Shown piece after piece: positions 34,814 through 43,731 of a stretch of DNA of 64,000 nucleotides; the stretch's first letter is position 1, and every line of letters starts with the position of its first letter. A program made the position numbers and the translations under genes. The DNA comes from Pseudomonas sp. MWU13-2105. Its GTDB lineage: Bacteria > Pseudomonadota > Gammaproteobacteria > Pseudomonadales > Pseudomonadaceae. The notes beneath the pieces are model-generated. The model did no database searches. It had not been told where the DNA came from and worked only from the letters and a program-made list of their open reading frames with translations. Location of the stretch: NCBI RefSeq assembly GCF_023242315.1, contig NZ_JALLIY010000003.1:124001-188000 (forward strand), given 5' to 3'.

Positions 34814-35479
34814 TCAGCCCAGCCAGATGGACAGTTCGACGTCCTCGGCGAAGGGCGTGGAGAGGAAACCCTCGGCGGGATTGCGCACGCGTGCCAGGTA
34901 GTCGGGGCTATGGTCGGCGTTGTCGGCAACGATCAGCGCACCCGGCCGCAGGCGACTCAGCAGCAGGCCGAGGATTTCGGGATAGAGCGCCTTGGCACCG
35001 TCGAGAAGGACCAGGTCGATGCAGTCCGGGAGGTCGACCGCCAGGGTCTGCAGGGCGTCTCCCTGACGAATCTCCACCAGGTCGAACAGCTCGCCGGCTA
35101 TCAGGTTGGCCCGTGCGCGTAGCACCTTGGACGGTTCGAATTCGCTGCTGATCAAGCGCCCGCCGCCATTGTCGCGCAGGGCGGCGGCCAGGTGCAGGGT
35201 GGAGAGGCCGAACGAGGTGCCGAACTCGACAATCGTCCGTGCCGTGCAGCTGCGCGCCAGCATATACAGGAGTGTCCCGGTCTCCCGCGAGACCGCCAGT
35301 GGAAAGTCCTTCAGGCGTGTATAGAAGTCGAGGTAGTCGGTCTTGCTGCGCATCAGGCGCACGCGCTCCTCTTCCGAGATATTGCCGGCGGCAGCGGCGA
35401 GGGTCGGCCACGTTGCATCGGCTTCGGCGAACAGGCGGTCCAGCAGGGGCGCGAGGGGGGCTTGGGTCAAGGTTGTCAT
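34814..35479 (-). CDS. O-methyltransferase-like SAM-dependent enzyme
   Basis: A 221-residue class I methyltransferase of the caffeoyl-CoA/catechol O-methyltransferase type. The SAM-binding loop is IVEFGTSFGLSTLHLAAAL, followed by ISSEFEPSKV (acidic end of the second strand) and DLVLLDGAKALYPEIL. It is divergent from a TetR gene with 81 bases between the starts, holding two interlocking inverted repeats, so it is probably repressed by that regulator. The acceptor is unknown. Confidence 0.85.
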   Translation of the reverse strand: MTTLTQAPLAPLLDRLFAEADATWPTLAAAAGNISEEERVRLMRSKTDYLDFYTRLKDFPLAVSRETGTLLYMLARSCTARTIVEFGTSFGLSTLHLAAALRDNGGGRLISSEFEPSKVLRARANLIAGELFDLVEIRQGDALQTLAVDLPDCIDLVLLDGAKALYPEILGLLLSRLRPGALIVADNADHSPDYLARVRNPAEGFLSTPFAEDVELSIWLG

Positions 35480-35501
35480 GGGGTTTTCCCGGTGAGTTCA
35501 A

Positions 35502-35547
35502 TGAGGGTTTATAATGCGAATAAACCTTCATGTTTTCTATTCGCATT
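35502..35547. promoter_or_regulatory. Overlapping inverted repeats between methyltransferase and tetR genes
   Basis: Two interlocked dyads are seen. TGAGGGTTTAT (35502-35512) pairs with ATAAACCTTCA (35520-35530) with one mismatch. AATGCGAATA (35513-35522) pairs perfectly with TATTCGCATT (35538-35547). They fill the divergent promoter region and are the likely operators of the TetR regulator. Alternative pairings of this kind would also let a transcript fold two ways. Confidence 0.6.
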
Positions 35548-35560
35548 GCGAGCCAGCCCC

Positions 35561-36193
35561 ATGACCGATCGCCCAAGTACGCGGATTGCCTCACGCAAAC
35601 AGCCCAAGCAGGCCCGCTCCAATGACCTTGTCGAATCGATTCTGCAGGCGGCTGTTCAGGTTTTGGCAAGGGAGGGCATGCGCCGCTTTACCACGACACG
35701 GGTCGCTGAGCGGGCCGGGGTCAGTGTCGGATCGGTGTATCAGTATTTCCCGAACAAGGCGGCGATCCTCTTCCGTCTGCAGAGCGATGAGTGGCGTGAG
35801 ACCACTGAGATGCTGCGCGGCATTCTGCAAGACGCGCGCAACCCGCCCCTGCAACGGCTGCGTCTGCTCGTACAGGCCTTTATCCGCTCCGAGTGCGATG
35901 AGGCCGAGCTCCGTGTGGCACTCGATGACGCCGCGCCGTTTTATCGCGACGCACCCGAGGCGCGCGAGGTGAGGGCGGCGGGCGAGCAGATTGTCGAGGT
36001 GTTTATGCGCGAAGTACTGCCCGATGCCAGCGACGCGATCCGTGCCGTGGCCGGCGATCTGATCAAAGTGACGCTCAGTTCGGTGGGCAAGCAGTTTTCG
36101 GAAAGTCCACGAACCCCCGCGCAGATCGAAACCTACGCGGAGGCCATGGCCGATATGTTTTGCGCCTACCTGCGAGGTCTCGGACACGCTTGA
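35561..36193 (+). CDS. TetR family transcriptional regulator
   Basis: A 210-residue regulator. The basic start (MTDRPSTRIASRKQPKQARS) is followed by VESILQAAVQVLAREGMRRF and TTTRVAERAGVSVGSVYQYF, a complete TetR helix-turn-helix. The C-terminal half is helical with DDAAPFYRDAPEARE, seen in AcrR-like members. It is divergent from the methyltransferase gene and convergent with the MFS gene (14 bases between the stops). The ATG at 35561 is the first that gives a normal N-terminus. Confidence 0.85.
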   Translation: MTDRPSTRIASRKQPKQARSNDLVESILQAAVQVLAREGMRRFTTTRVAERAGVSVGSVYQYFPNKAAILFRLQSDEWRETTEMLRGILQDARNPPLQRLRLLVQAFIRSECDEAELRVALDDAAPFYRDAPEAREVRAAGEQIVEVFMREVLPDASDAIRAVAGDLIKVTLSSVGKQFSESPRTPAQIETYAEAMADMFCAYLRGLGHA

Positions 36194-36207
36194 GCGTCGT
36201 TGCTGGC

Positions 36208-37722
36208 TCAGGCCGGTTGATCGAGTACCGGCGCTTCATTCTCAACCGAGCCGCGATCGAGAAACAGAAACACCACGGCAGCCGTCAGCACGGTGATGAC
36301 GGTCAGTACCCGTAGCAAGCTGCTGAACGCGGCGCTGTAGCCCTCGGCCAGCGCGGCACGTCCGGCGGCGGGGAGCCATTGTGCCGCGCCGGCCAGGTCG
36401 CCAGTGGCCAGATGCTGCGCGGCGCCGACGATGTCCGGCGTCGCCGCGCCGCCGAGATGGCCGGCGGTGAATGCCGACAGCAGCGCCGTGACGACGGCGA
36501 TGGCGACGCCTTCACCGGCCACCCGGGTGGTGCTGAAGATACCGGTGGCCATGCCGGCGCGCTCCTTGGGCACCACGCTGACCGCCATGCCATCCATCAG
36601 GCCCCAGGGCAGGCTGATGCCGACACCGATCACGAACATCGGCCAGGCCAGCGCGGTTGCACTGCTGCCCACCGGCACATGGCTCAACCAGAACAGCCCG
36701 GCGGCACACACCAGCAAGCCACTGCCGCACAAGGTGGAGGGCGACAACCAGCGGGTCAGGTAGCCGGCGACAATCGGCAGTACCAGCAGCGGCGCCGATA
36801 AAGCGACCAGCAACCAGCCGGCCGCGACCTCGCTCATGCCTTCGATCCCGACGAAACGGATCGGCAGCATGATCAGCAGCACCACGAAGGAATAGGCCGG
36901 TGCGGCCGCCAGCAGTTGCACGCCGACGAAGCGCGGGAAGCGGAACAGCGTCAGGTCGAGCATGGGCTGGGCGACACGCTGCTCGATCGCGACGAACGCG
37001 ACGAAGGACAGCAGCGCGACGGCGAACAACCCGAGCACCAGCGGATCGGCCCAACCGCTTTGCGGTGCCTTGAGGATGGCATAGGTGAAGATCCCCAGCG
37101 CCCAGGTGAAAGTGATCGCGCCAGGCCAGTCGATGCCGGCCGCCTCGGGGTTGCGTGACTCATGCATGTAGCGCGTGGCCAGTAGCAGCGAGATGGCCGC
37201 CAGCACGGTGATCAACAGGAAGATCACCTGCCAGCCAAACATCTCGATCATCGCGCCGGCGACCACGGGGCCGAACGCCAGGCCGATACCGAAACTGGTG
37301 CCGACGAAACTGAAGGCGCGGATGCGTCCGGGGCCGTCGAAGACTTGCGCCAGGGCGGCCATGCCGCCGGAGAAGGCCGCCGCGGCGGCCAGCCCTTGGG
37401 TCGCGCGCAGGACGTCGAACAGCGCCAGGCTGTGAGCGAAGGGCAGCGCTGCGGCGAGCAGGGCAAAAGCACTGACGCCGCTGATGAAGACTTTCTTGCG
37501 ACCATAGTTGTCAGCCAGTGCACCGGCCAGCATCAGGCAGCTACCGAAGGTCAGCATGAAGGCGTTGGTGACCCAGTTCAATTCCATCGGCGAGCCGCCG
37601 AAGGTCCGGCCAATGGCCGGCAGGGCAACGGCTGCCGCGGTGAAGTTGAAGGGCATGGTGATGGCCGTGAGACATACGGCCAGCAGAATCAGCCGCTGTT
37701 GCAGCAAGAGTGGAATGGACAT
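36208..37722 (-). CDS. MFS transporter, DHA2 (14-helix) drug-efflux type
   Basis: A 504-residue permease. After MSIPLLLQQRLILLAVCLT come about 14 hydrophobic helices, with the MFS motif A in LADNYGRKKVF and the antiporter motif C region near GTSFGIGLAFGPVVAGAMI. DHA2 members export drugs or dyes in exchange for protons. AAGGA precedes the ATG at 37722; the longer in-frame extension to 37869 runs through the shared promoter region. It is divergent from a LysR gene, the likely regulator. Confidence 0.85.
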   Translation of the reverse strand: MSIPLLLQQRLILLAVCLTAITMPFNFTAAAVALPAIGRTFGGSPMELNWVTNAFMLTFGSCLMLAGALADNYGRKKVFISGVSAFALLAAALPFAHSLALFDVLRATQGLAAAAAFSGGMAALAQVFDGPGRIRAFSFVGTSFGIGLAFGPVVAGAMIEMFGWQVIFLLITVLAAISLLLATRYMHESRNPEAAGIDWPGAITFTWALGIFTYAILKAPQSGWADPLVLGLFAVALLSFVAFVAIEQRVAQPMLDLTLFRFPRFVGVQLLAAAPAYSFVVLLIMLPIRFVGIEGMSEVAAGWLLVALSAPLLVLPIVAGYLTRWLSPSTLCGSGLLVCAAGLFWLSHVPVGSSATALAWPMFVIGVGISLPWGLMDGMAVSVVPKERAGMATGIFSTTRVAGEGVAIAVVTALLSAFTAGHLGGAATPDIVGAAQHLATGDLAGAAQWLPAAGRAALAEGYSAAFSSLLRVLTVITVLTAAVVFLFLDRGSVENEAPVLDQPA

Positions 37723-37858
37723 GTCGAGCGATCCTTGTAGCGGGCGGGTATAGGCGCCCTGGGTGAGTTGGCAGATGGCCGCGATTCGCTGGTTTGCCCG
37801 GGCCGTCAGAACATGCAAGGATTTTAAGGAGCGAGTAATCTGGCAAAAAGCGGTAAAT

Positions 37859-37877
37859 ATTCCGCCCATATCGGAAT
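37859..37877. promoter_or_regulatory. LysR-type operator candidate between MFS and lysR genes
   Basis: ATTCCG, seven bases, CGGAAT: a perfect inverted repeat 24 bases before the LysR start codon and about 137 from the MFS start. This size and placement fit a LysR autoregulatory site. Confidence 0.55.
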
Positions 37878-37901
37878 AAAAGGATCGAATAGGAGGGGCA
37901 G

Positions 37902-38873
37902 GTGGATCGACTGAGTGGCTTGATGGCCTTTATCCGCACGGCCGAGCTGGGCAGTTTCGTGGCGGCGGGCAGGGTGCTGGGGTTGTCGGCTTCGGCCGTC
38001 GGCAAGGGGGTGACCCGGCTCGAACAGCAGTTGGGCGTGCGGCTGTTTCAACGGTCGACCCGCAGTCTCAGCCTGACCGACGAGGGCCGGGTGTTCCAGG
38101 AGCGTTGCCGGCGCATCCTCGATGACCTCGATGACGCCCAGGCAACCTTGTCGCAGTCCACGGAAATCCCCCGTGGGCGCTTGCGGATCAGCATGCCGGC
38201 GGCCAGCTACCAGCTATTCCAGTCGGTCCTGACGGCGTTCATGGCGCAGTATCCGGATATCGAACTGGATCTCGACTTCAGCGACAAACTGGTGGATGTG
38301 ATCGAGGAGGGGATGGATATCGTCATTCGCAGCGGCGACCTGCCGGACTCGCGCCTGATGAGCCGACCCTTGCCGGGCGTGCAACCGGTACTCTGTGCCG
38401 CGCCGGCCTACCTGGAACGGCAGGGCACGCCGCAGGCCCCGGCTGAGCTGGACGGTCACCTGGCGGTGCGGTTTCGCTACTTCAAGAATGGCAAGCTGCT
38501 GGACTTTCCGTTAATGCGCGAGGAGGGCGCGCGGGAGCCTCGGACCCGCACGGTGATGATCAGCAACAATATGGAAATGGTGCTTGCGGCGCTGCTCAAG
38601 GGGTTTGGCCTGGGCGTCATCCCGGATTTTCTCGCCCGCGAAGCGCTGGCCGATGGCTCGCTGCGCTGCCTGCTGCATGGCTATCTGATCCCGCCGGACA
38701 GCATGAGCATCGTCTGGCCTTCGAGCCGTCAGCTGTCGCGCAAGATTCGCGTGTTCGTGGATTTCATGTGTGAGCACCTTGAGCAGGAGGCGGCGCGGCT
38801 GCGCGCGACCATTGCCCAGGAGTGTCTATATTCGCGCAGGAGCAAGAGCCAGCGGGCTCGCGAGGGCGGGTGA
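37902..38873 (+). CDS. LysR family transcriptional regulator
   Basis: A 323-residue regulator starting at GTG 37902, preceded by AGGAGGGG. The helix-turn-helix is AFIRTAELGSFVAAGRVLGL and SASAVGKGVTRLEQQLGVRL. The effector domain begins with GRLRISMPAASYQLFQSVLTAF. The C-terminus carries about 25 residues beyond the usual LysR end (ECLYSRRSKSQRAREGG). It is divergent from the MFS transporter gene and probably controls it. Confidence 0.85.
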   Translation: MDRLSGLMAFIRTAELGSFVAAGRVLGLSASAVGKGVTRLEQQLGVRLFQRSTRSLSLTDEGRVFQERCRRILDDLDDAQATLSQSTEIPRGRLRISMPAASYQLFQSVLTAFMAQYPDIELDLDFSDKLVDVIEEGMDIVIRSGDLPDSRLMSRPLPGVQPVLCAAPAYLERQGTPQAPAELDGHLAVRFRYFKNGKLLDFPLMREEGAREPRTRTVMISNNMEMVLAALLKGFGLGVIPDFLAREALADGSLRCLLHGYLIPPDSMSIVWPSSRQLSRKIRVFVDFMCEHLEQEAARLRATIAQECLYSRRSKSQRAREGG

Positions 38874-38889
38874 GCGCTGATCCGGGGGA

Positions 38890-39459
38890 TCAATCGCTGC
38901 CGAGCAGTAACCGGGCGAAATCATCCGAGGCGATAAAGTCCAGGGTCTTGCGCAGTTGCACGGTTTCCTCCTCGCCGAACGCCTGCTCGAAACGACACGA
39001 CATCCGTTGCGAGATCAGCCGGGCTTCTTCATATTTGCGTCGGCCGTCTTCGGTCAGCAGCACGCGCCGGCTGCGCCGGTCGAGCTCGTCCACCTGCACC
39101 AGCACCAGTCCGTCGCGGACCAGCGGCTTGAGGGTATGGCCGAGGGCGGAAAGATCCATTACCAGGCACAGCGCCAGATCACGCATTTTCGGTTGCTCGG
39201 CGCGGGCGATATGCGACAGCAGGGAGTACTGGGTAGCCTTCAGGCCGCAAGGTGCGAACGCTTCGTCATAGATTTGTCCCAGGCGCCGGGAGGCACGGCG
39301 TACGGCTCCGTTGGCACAACTGCTGGCTTGGCAGTCGTCGGGACTGGGTGGCGCACATTTCAAGGGCTGATCACTCTCAAATGCAAGGGGCGAGCCAGTA
39401 ATTATGCCTGTGACAGCCCTGAGAACAAGGGTTTTCAGGTCATGGGGCGGAGTCGACAT
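38890..39459 (-). CDS. MarR family transcriptional regulator
   Basis: A 189-residue protein. The MarR winged helix runs from about residue 55 (RRASRRLGQIYDEAFAPCGL, KATQYSLLSHIARAEQPKMRDLALCLVMDLSALGHTL as landmarks), with the wing VQVDELDRRSRRVLLTEDGRRKYEEA. Several cysteines (QASSCANG, FAPCGL, LALCLV) could sense oxidation or electrophiles. The N-terminal extension of about 50 residues is unusual. The ATG at 39459 is preferred over a TTG at 39468. It is divergent from the glutathione-transferase-like gene. Confidence 0.8.
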   Translation of the reverse strand: MSTPPHDLKTLVLRAVTGIITGSPLAFESDQPLKCAPPSPDDCQASSCANGAVRRASRRLGQIYDEAFAPCGLKATQYSLLSHIARAEQPKMRDLALCLVMDLSALGHTLKPLVRDGLVLVQVDELDRRSRRVLLTEDGRRKYEEARLISQRMSCRFEQAFGEEETVQLRKTLDFIASDDFARLLLGSD

Positions 39460-39505
39460 GTCTTGCAATAAATATACTTGCGTATGCCTCTAAAATCTAT
39501 ATCGT

Positions 39506-39515
39506 GGCATATGCC
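39506..39515. promoter_or_regulatory. MarR-type operator candidate
   Basis: GGCATATGCC is a perfect palindrome 37 bases before the glutathione-transferase-like start. TATGCCTCT, part of it, recurs as a direct repeat at 39483-39491 and 39510-39518. It lies in the divergent gap with marR, so it may bind that regulator. Confidence 0.45.
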
Positions 39516-39551
39516 TCTTTAATGGCCGGATGTCAAAGGAATCTATCGAGC

Positions 39552-40430
39552 ATGACCCACTCATCAGAATACCTGCCACCCAAGGTCTGGACCTGGAGCC
39601 GCGAGAATGGCGGCAAGTTCGCCAGTATCAACCGACCGATCGCCGGTGCTACCCACGACCAGGAACTGCCGGTCGGACGTCACCCGTTGCAGCTGTATTC
39701 CCTGGCCACGCCCAATGGCCAGAAGGTCACCATCCTGCTGGAGGAACTGCTGGCCCTCGGTCACTCAGGGGCGGAATACGACGCCTGGTTGATCCGTATT
39801 GGCGAGGGCGAGCAGTTCGGCAGTGGTTTCGTCAGCGTGAATCCGAACTCCAAGATCCCGGCGTTGATGGATTACAGCGCTGCGCAACCGATCCGGGTCT
39901 TCGAATCGGGGGCGATCTTGCAGTACCTCGCCGAGAAGTTCGGCGCGTTCCTGCCGACCGAGCCCGCGGCCCGTGCCGAATGCCTGTCCTGGCTGTTCTG
40001 GCAGATGGGCAGCGCGCCCTACCTGGGCGGCGGCTTCGGGCATTTCTATGCTTATGCGCCGACGAAGATCGAATACGCGATCGACCGTTTCGCCATGGAA
40101 ACCAAGCGCCAGCTCGATGTGCTCGACAAGCAGCTGGCGGTCAGCGAATACATCGCGGGCAGCGAGTACAGCATCGCCGACATCGCGATCTGGCCCTGGT
40201 ACGGCGGCCTGGTGAAGGGCCGGCTCTACGACGCTGCGGAATTCCTCTCGGTGCAGGACTACCCGCATGTCCAGCGTTGGGCCGATGCCATCGATGTCCG
40301 TCCCGCCGTGCAACGCGGACGCATGGTCAACCGGGTCTCCGGGGAGCTCTCCAGCCAGTTGCGCGAGCGCCATGATGCGAGCGATTTCGCCACCCGCACC
40401 GAAGACAAACTGGCCGTGGCAAGTGAGTAA
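39552..40430 (+). CDS. YghU-type glutathione-dependent disulfide-bond oxidoreductase
   Basis: A 292-residue glutathione-transferase-fold protein of the Nu class. The N-terminal thioredoxin-like domain contains LQLYSLATPNGQKVTILLEEL, with the conserved T-P-N of YghU/YfcG, VNPNSKIPAL and FESGAILQYLAEK for glutathione binding. The helical C-terminal domain contains YSIADIAIWPWYG. These enzymes bind two glutathiones and reduce disulfides or peroxides. Upstream lies the MarR gene in the opposite direction, suggesting thiol- or electrophile-induced expression. Confidence 0.9.
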   Translation: MTHSSEYLPPKVWTWSRENGGKFASINRPIAGATHDQELPVGRHPLQLYSLATPNGQKVTILLEELLALGHSGAEYDAWLIRIGEGEQFGSGFVSVNPNSKIPALMDYSAAQPIRVFESGAILQYLAEKFGAFLPTEPAARAECLSWLFWQMGSAPYLGGGFGHFYAYAPTKIEYAIDRFAMETKRQLDVLDKQLAVSEYIAGSEYSIADIAIWPWYGGLVKGRLYDAAEFLSVQDYPHVQRWADAIDVRPAVQRGRMVNRVSGELSSQLRERHDASDFATRTEDKLAVASE

Positions 40431-40496
40431 ACCTCTCGGTCAGGGTGCCCGCGCAAGATAACCAGGCGCTGTGCACCGCGGGCCGGGGGCAAGAGC

Positions 40497-40525
40497 GTGA
40501 CAACCGGGAGTGCGCTTATTATAAT
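40497..40525 (+). promoter_or_regulatory. Sigma-70-type promoter before the ribbon-helix-helix gene
   Basis: GTGACA (40497-40502), 17 bases, TATAAT (40520-40525). A dyad ATAAT-TTG-ATTAT (40521-40533) overlaps the -10 box and would allow the small regulator 31 bases downstream to repress itself. Confidence 0.6.
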
Positions 40526-40563
40526 TTGATTATCATAAGCCGCTCCAGAGTGTCGACACTTCC

Positions 40564-40749
40564 ATGGAAAGCAAGACTGCACGCTTGACCGTCCTCATTG
40601 ACCCGGTCAAGAAAAAGGCCCTTGAGGAGCTTTGCGCTGCTCAGGACCTGACGCCGTCCCAGGTGGTTCGCCAGCTGATTCGCGACTACCTGGAAACCCA
40701 CGGTGTTTCCTATTCGACCCAAAGCAAGGCGGTCGGCAAGGGGCAGTAG
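40564..40749 (+). CDS. Ribbon-helix-helix (CopG/Arc-like) small DNA-binding protein
   Basis: A 61-residue protein. The strand TARLTVLIDPVKKKALEELC, followed by the helices DLTPSQVVRQLIRDYLETH, is the ribbon-helix-helix fold, which binds DNA as a dimer. Such proteins are often antitoxins, but no toxin gene follows: the next gene is the convergent SulP transporter. It has a near-consensus promoter with a dyad across the -10 box, pointing to autoregulation. Confidence 0.8.
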   Translation: MESKTARLTVLIDPVKKKALEELCAAQDLTPSQVVRQLIRDYLETHGVSYSTQSKAVGKGQ

Positions 40750-40778
40750 CGTGCCCCTTGATGACGGGTTGGGCGTTG

Positions 40779-42425
40779 TTACTGCCCGGCTGGCTTGGCC
40801 GCGCTCAGGGCCGAATTGAAGTCGGCATGATAGTGCTCAGGCCCCAGCGCCTGGAGTATCCCGGCCTTGCGCAGCTTGCCGAGGACTTTCTCATTGGCTT
40901 CGCACAACTTCACGACAATGCTGCGGTTGCGGAGCTGCTCGATGACTTCGAGCAGGGTCTGCAAGCCCGTGATGTCCATGAAGGGCACGTGATGCAGGCG
41001 AATGATCAGGGTCCCGGGGTCGGTGTGCGTCTGCGCCAGGACGCGTTCGAAGGTTTCCGCCGCGCCGAAGAACAACGGCCCCTCGATGCCATACACCAGC
41101 ACATTCGGTGGCAGTTCGACCTGGCCATTGAGGCGCAGCTCGATTTCCAGGTCCTTGCCGACCATTTTCTGCACTTCCACCGAAGACGCCATCCGCCGCA
41201 TGAATTGCAGCATGGCGAGAATGACGCCGATATTCACCGCGATGGTCAGGTCGCTGAAGACCGTCAGCAGGAAGGTGATCAGCAGGATCGCGATATCGGC
41301 CCGTGGCGCCCGCTGGAGCATGCGCTTGAAGTGTTTCAGCTCGCTCATGTTGTAGGCCACGACAAACAGGATGGCCGCGAGGGCGCAGAGCGGGATATTC
41401 GAAGCCAGCGGCGCGAGGAACGAAATCAGCAGCACCAGCGTCAGCGCATGGGCCAATCCGGCCAGCGGGCTGTTGCCGCCGTTGCGGATATTGGTGGCGG
41501 TTCGGGCGATCGCCCCGGTGGCAGCAAAGCCGCCGAACAAGGGGCTGAGCAGGTTGGCGATGCCCTGGCCGATCAGCTCCTGGTTGGAGTCATGCCGGGT
41601 ACCGGCCATGCCATCGGCGACCACCGCCGAGAGTAACGACTCGATGGCGCCCAGCATGGCGATGGCGAACGCCGGGCCAATCAATTCGATGATTCGCGGC
41701 AAGGTCACCTCAGGCAGGCTCAATGTCGGCAGCCCTTGGGGGATCCCGCCGAACGCACTGCCGATCGTGGCTACCCCGGAAAATTGGAAAATCGACTGTA
41801 TGACGGTGGCGGCCACCATCGCGACCAGCGGCCCGGGCACCCGTTTCATCCCGGGTAAGCGCGGCGTGAGCAACACCAGCAGTAGGCTCAGGAGTGCCAG
41901 CAGGGTCGTCGCCGGATGAAGGTTCGGTAGCGCTTCGAACAGGTGCCAGAGCCGCTCATGGAAATGCCCGTCGGCGATTTTCGGCAGGCCGAAGAAATCC
42001 TTCCATTGGCCGACCCAGATAATCACGCCGATGCCGGCGGTGAAACCGACAATCACCGGGTCGGGGATAAACTTGATAATGGCGCCCAGCCGGGTGATAC
42101 CGAGCAGCAGCAGGATCGCCCCGGCCATGAACGTGGCGATCTGCAGGCCGTCAATGCCGTAGCGGGCGGTGATGCTGGCGAGGATCACGATGAAGGCGCC
42201 GGTGGGGCCGGCGATCTGCACGCGACTGCCACCGAACAAGGACACCAGCAGGCCGCCGACAATGGCGGTGTAGATGCCTTGTTCGGGCTTGACCCCCGAG
42301 GCGATGGCAAAGGCCATGGACAGCGGTAGCGCGACGATCCCGACGATAATGCCCGCGACCAGGTTGCGCGGCCAGTGCTTGCGCCCCAGCAATCCGGACT
42401 TCCACGCTTCTCGTATCGCAATCAT
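40779..42425 (-). CDS. SulP family anion transporter with STAS domain
   Basis: A 548-residue permease. It has about 12-14 hydrophobic helices starting RNLVAGIIVGIVALPLSMAFAIASG, the SulP signature region, with GPTGAFIVI and GFTAGIGVIIWVGQ. A C-terminal STAS domain runs from about residue 425 (LVYGIEGPLFFGAAETFERVL, MDITGLQTLLEVIEQL). Substrates of the family are sulfate, bicarbonate or dicarboxylates; the substrate here is not evident. It is convergent with the ribbon-helix-helix gene. Confidence 0.9.
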   Translation of the reverse strand: MIAIREAWKSGLLGRKHWPRNLVAGIIVGIVALPLSMAFAIASGVKPEQGIYTAIVGGLLVSLFGGSRVQIAGPTGAFIVILASITARYGIDGLQIATFMAGAILLLLGITRLGAIIKFIPDPVIVGFTAGIGVIIWVGQWKDFFGLPKIADGHFHERLWHLFEALPNLHPATTLLALLSLLLVLLTPRLPGMKRVPGPLVAMVAATVIQSIFQFSGVATIGSAFGGIPQGLPTLSLPEVTLPRIIELIGPAFAIAMLGAIESLLSAVVADGMAGTRHDSNQELIGQGIANLLSPLFGGFAATGAIARTATNIRNGGNSPLAGLAHALTLVLLISFLAPLASNIPLCALAAILFVVAYNMSELKHFKRMLQRAPRADIAILLITFLLTVFSDLTIAVNIGVILAMLQFMRRMASSVEVQKMVGKDLEIELRLNGQVELPPNVLVYGIEGPLFFGAAETFERVLAQTHTDPGTLIIRLHHVPFMDITGLQTLLEVIEQLRNRSIVVKLCEANEKVLGKLRKAGILQALGPEHYHADFNSALSAAKPAGQ

Positions 42426-42539
42426 GACGCTTACTCCGCAGGGGTCATGTGCATAACATTAACATGTGATGATAATAAAAGAGCAATAGGATTCCTGCAA
42501 TTCCCGGCGCTGCCGGCCCCCCCCGGTCGCCATCGTGGA

Positions 42540-42806
42540 TCAGCCGACGCGACCGGCAATCAGCCGCAACCAGGGCGGCAGGTGGAAGGCGCTCATGATC
42601 AGGTACATCGTCACCATGCCGTTCAGCGCCCATGGTCCCGGCATGGCGGCACAGGCCATTTCGCTGCGGGCGTCGCTGGCCGTGAGCAGCGCCATGATGG
42701 CGAAGGTTGGCGCGCCCGCCAGGCCCAGCCAGTCGGCCAGGCCCAGCGCATGGCTGACGGGCGCTCCTGTCAATGGGGTTGCCTTTGTTCGACTGGACAA
42801 GGACAT
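42540..42806 (-). CDS. Small membrane protein downstream of the DUF899 gene
   Basis: An 88-residue protein starting MSLSSRTKATPLTGAPVSHA with two hydrophobic segments (LGLAGAPTFAIMALLTA and MVTMYLIMSAFHLPPWLRLIAG). AGGAG lies 8 bases before the ATG at 42806. It starts 5 bases after the DUF899 stop, so the two are one operon. I recognise no family. Confidence 0.7.
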   Translation of the reverse strand: MSLSSRTKATPLTGAPVSHALGLADWLGLAGAPTFAIMALLTASDARSEMACAAMPGPWALNGMVTMYLIMSAFHLPPWLRLIAGRVG

Positions 42807-42811
42807 GCTGC

Positions 42812-43612
42812 CTACTCCTGGTCGTATTCGTCGTGGCGACGCCACCAGATGCCCTGTTCATTACGGCCCCTGGGCGCGCGGTCGAGCCACTGATACATGC
42901 CCCAGATGCCATCCACCCCACGAGCATAGGCGGAGTAGGTGTGGTAGACCTCGCCCTTTTCGAGCACGAAGGCACTGATACCGGGCCTGTCACGAGTGTA
43001 GGTGGCGATGTCGGTGCCGGTCGTCGCGGCGATCCGGGCAATCGGACTTTCGCTGCCTTGCAACTGCCATTCCTGGATGGTCTGGCCGCGCGGCGGTCCG
43101 GCCAACGGTGCCTCGCGCAGATAGTTATAGACGATGCCACCCTCGCGCTGCTGTTCTTCGCTGAACCAGACGCTGAAGTCGCTGTTGAAATCGCTGCCAA
43201 ACGAGCTGGCCCAGTCGAAGCTCCAGTCCATGCGCTGCTTGAACGCCTGCAGCTTGGCCAGCGGTGCCCGCGAGATCGCGGTAAAGGCGACATCATGGTG
43301 TTCGAGATGGACAACGATGCCATTGAAACCATCGGCGATCGAGGAACAGGACGGACAGCCGGCGCTGTAATCAGGCCCGAACATGAAGTGGTAGACGAGG
43401 AGCTGCGAGCGGCCCTTGAACAGATCCGGCAACGCGACGCTGCCCGCCGGGGTATCGAAGCGGTAGGCCTTGTCGATCCGGACCCAGGGCAGTGCCTGGC
43501 GGCGCCGGGCCAGGGCGTCGCCGCGCCGGGTCAGGTCCTTTTCATCCGCGAGCAGTTCGAGTCGCGCCGCCAGCCATTCTTCGCGGGTACCTATCTTTTG
43601 TGTGGTCATCAT
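42812..43612 (-). CDS. DUF899 family thioredoxin-like protein
   Basis: A 266-residue protein. RSQLLVYHFMFGPDYSAGCPSCSSIADGF places a C-P-S-C motif in a thioredoxin-like fold, the hallmark of DUF899; WFSEEQQREGGIVYNYLRE and ISAFVLEKGEVYHTYSAYARG are also family features. The biochemical role is unknown, presumably redox. GGAGAACC precedes the start. It is divergent from a two-domain helix-turn-helix regulator and followed by a small membrane protein. Confidence 0.85.
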   Translation of the reverse strand: MMTTQKIGTREEWLAARLELLADEKDLTRRGDALARRRQALPWVRIDKAYRFDTPAGSVALPDLFKGRSQLLVYHFMFGPDYSAGCPSCSSIADGFNGIVVHLEHHDVAFTAISRAPLAKLQAFKQRMDWSFDWASSFGSDFNSDFSVWFSEEQQREGGIVYNYLREAPLAGPPRGQTIQEWQLQGSESPIARIAATTGTDIATYTRDRPGISAFVLEKGEVYHTYSAYARGVDGIWGMYQWLDRAPRGRNEQGIWWRRHDEYDQE

Positions 43613-43731
43613 GGTTCTCCATTTGCCATTGCTCGTCGTACCATCGGTCGTACGAGCGCTTACCGGGTGGTCGTGAACAGGCTATGGCGGGCCCAGCGGA
43701 TGGTGGGAGTGACAAGTTTGGCGGGATCGCC

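Noticed and set aside
40564..42425. Toxin-antitoxin pair at the ribbon-helix-helix gene
   Set aside because: The neighbour is a convergent SulP transporter; no toxin-like small gene is present.
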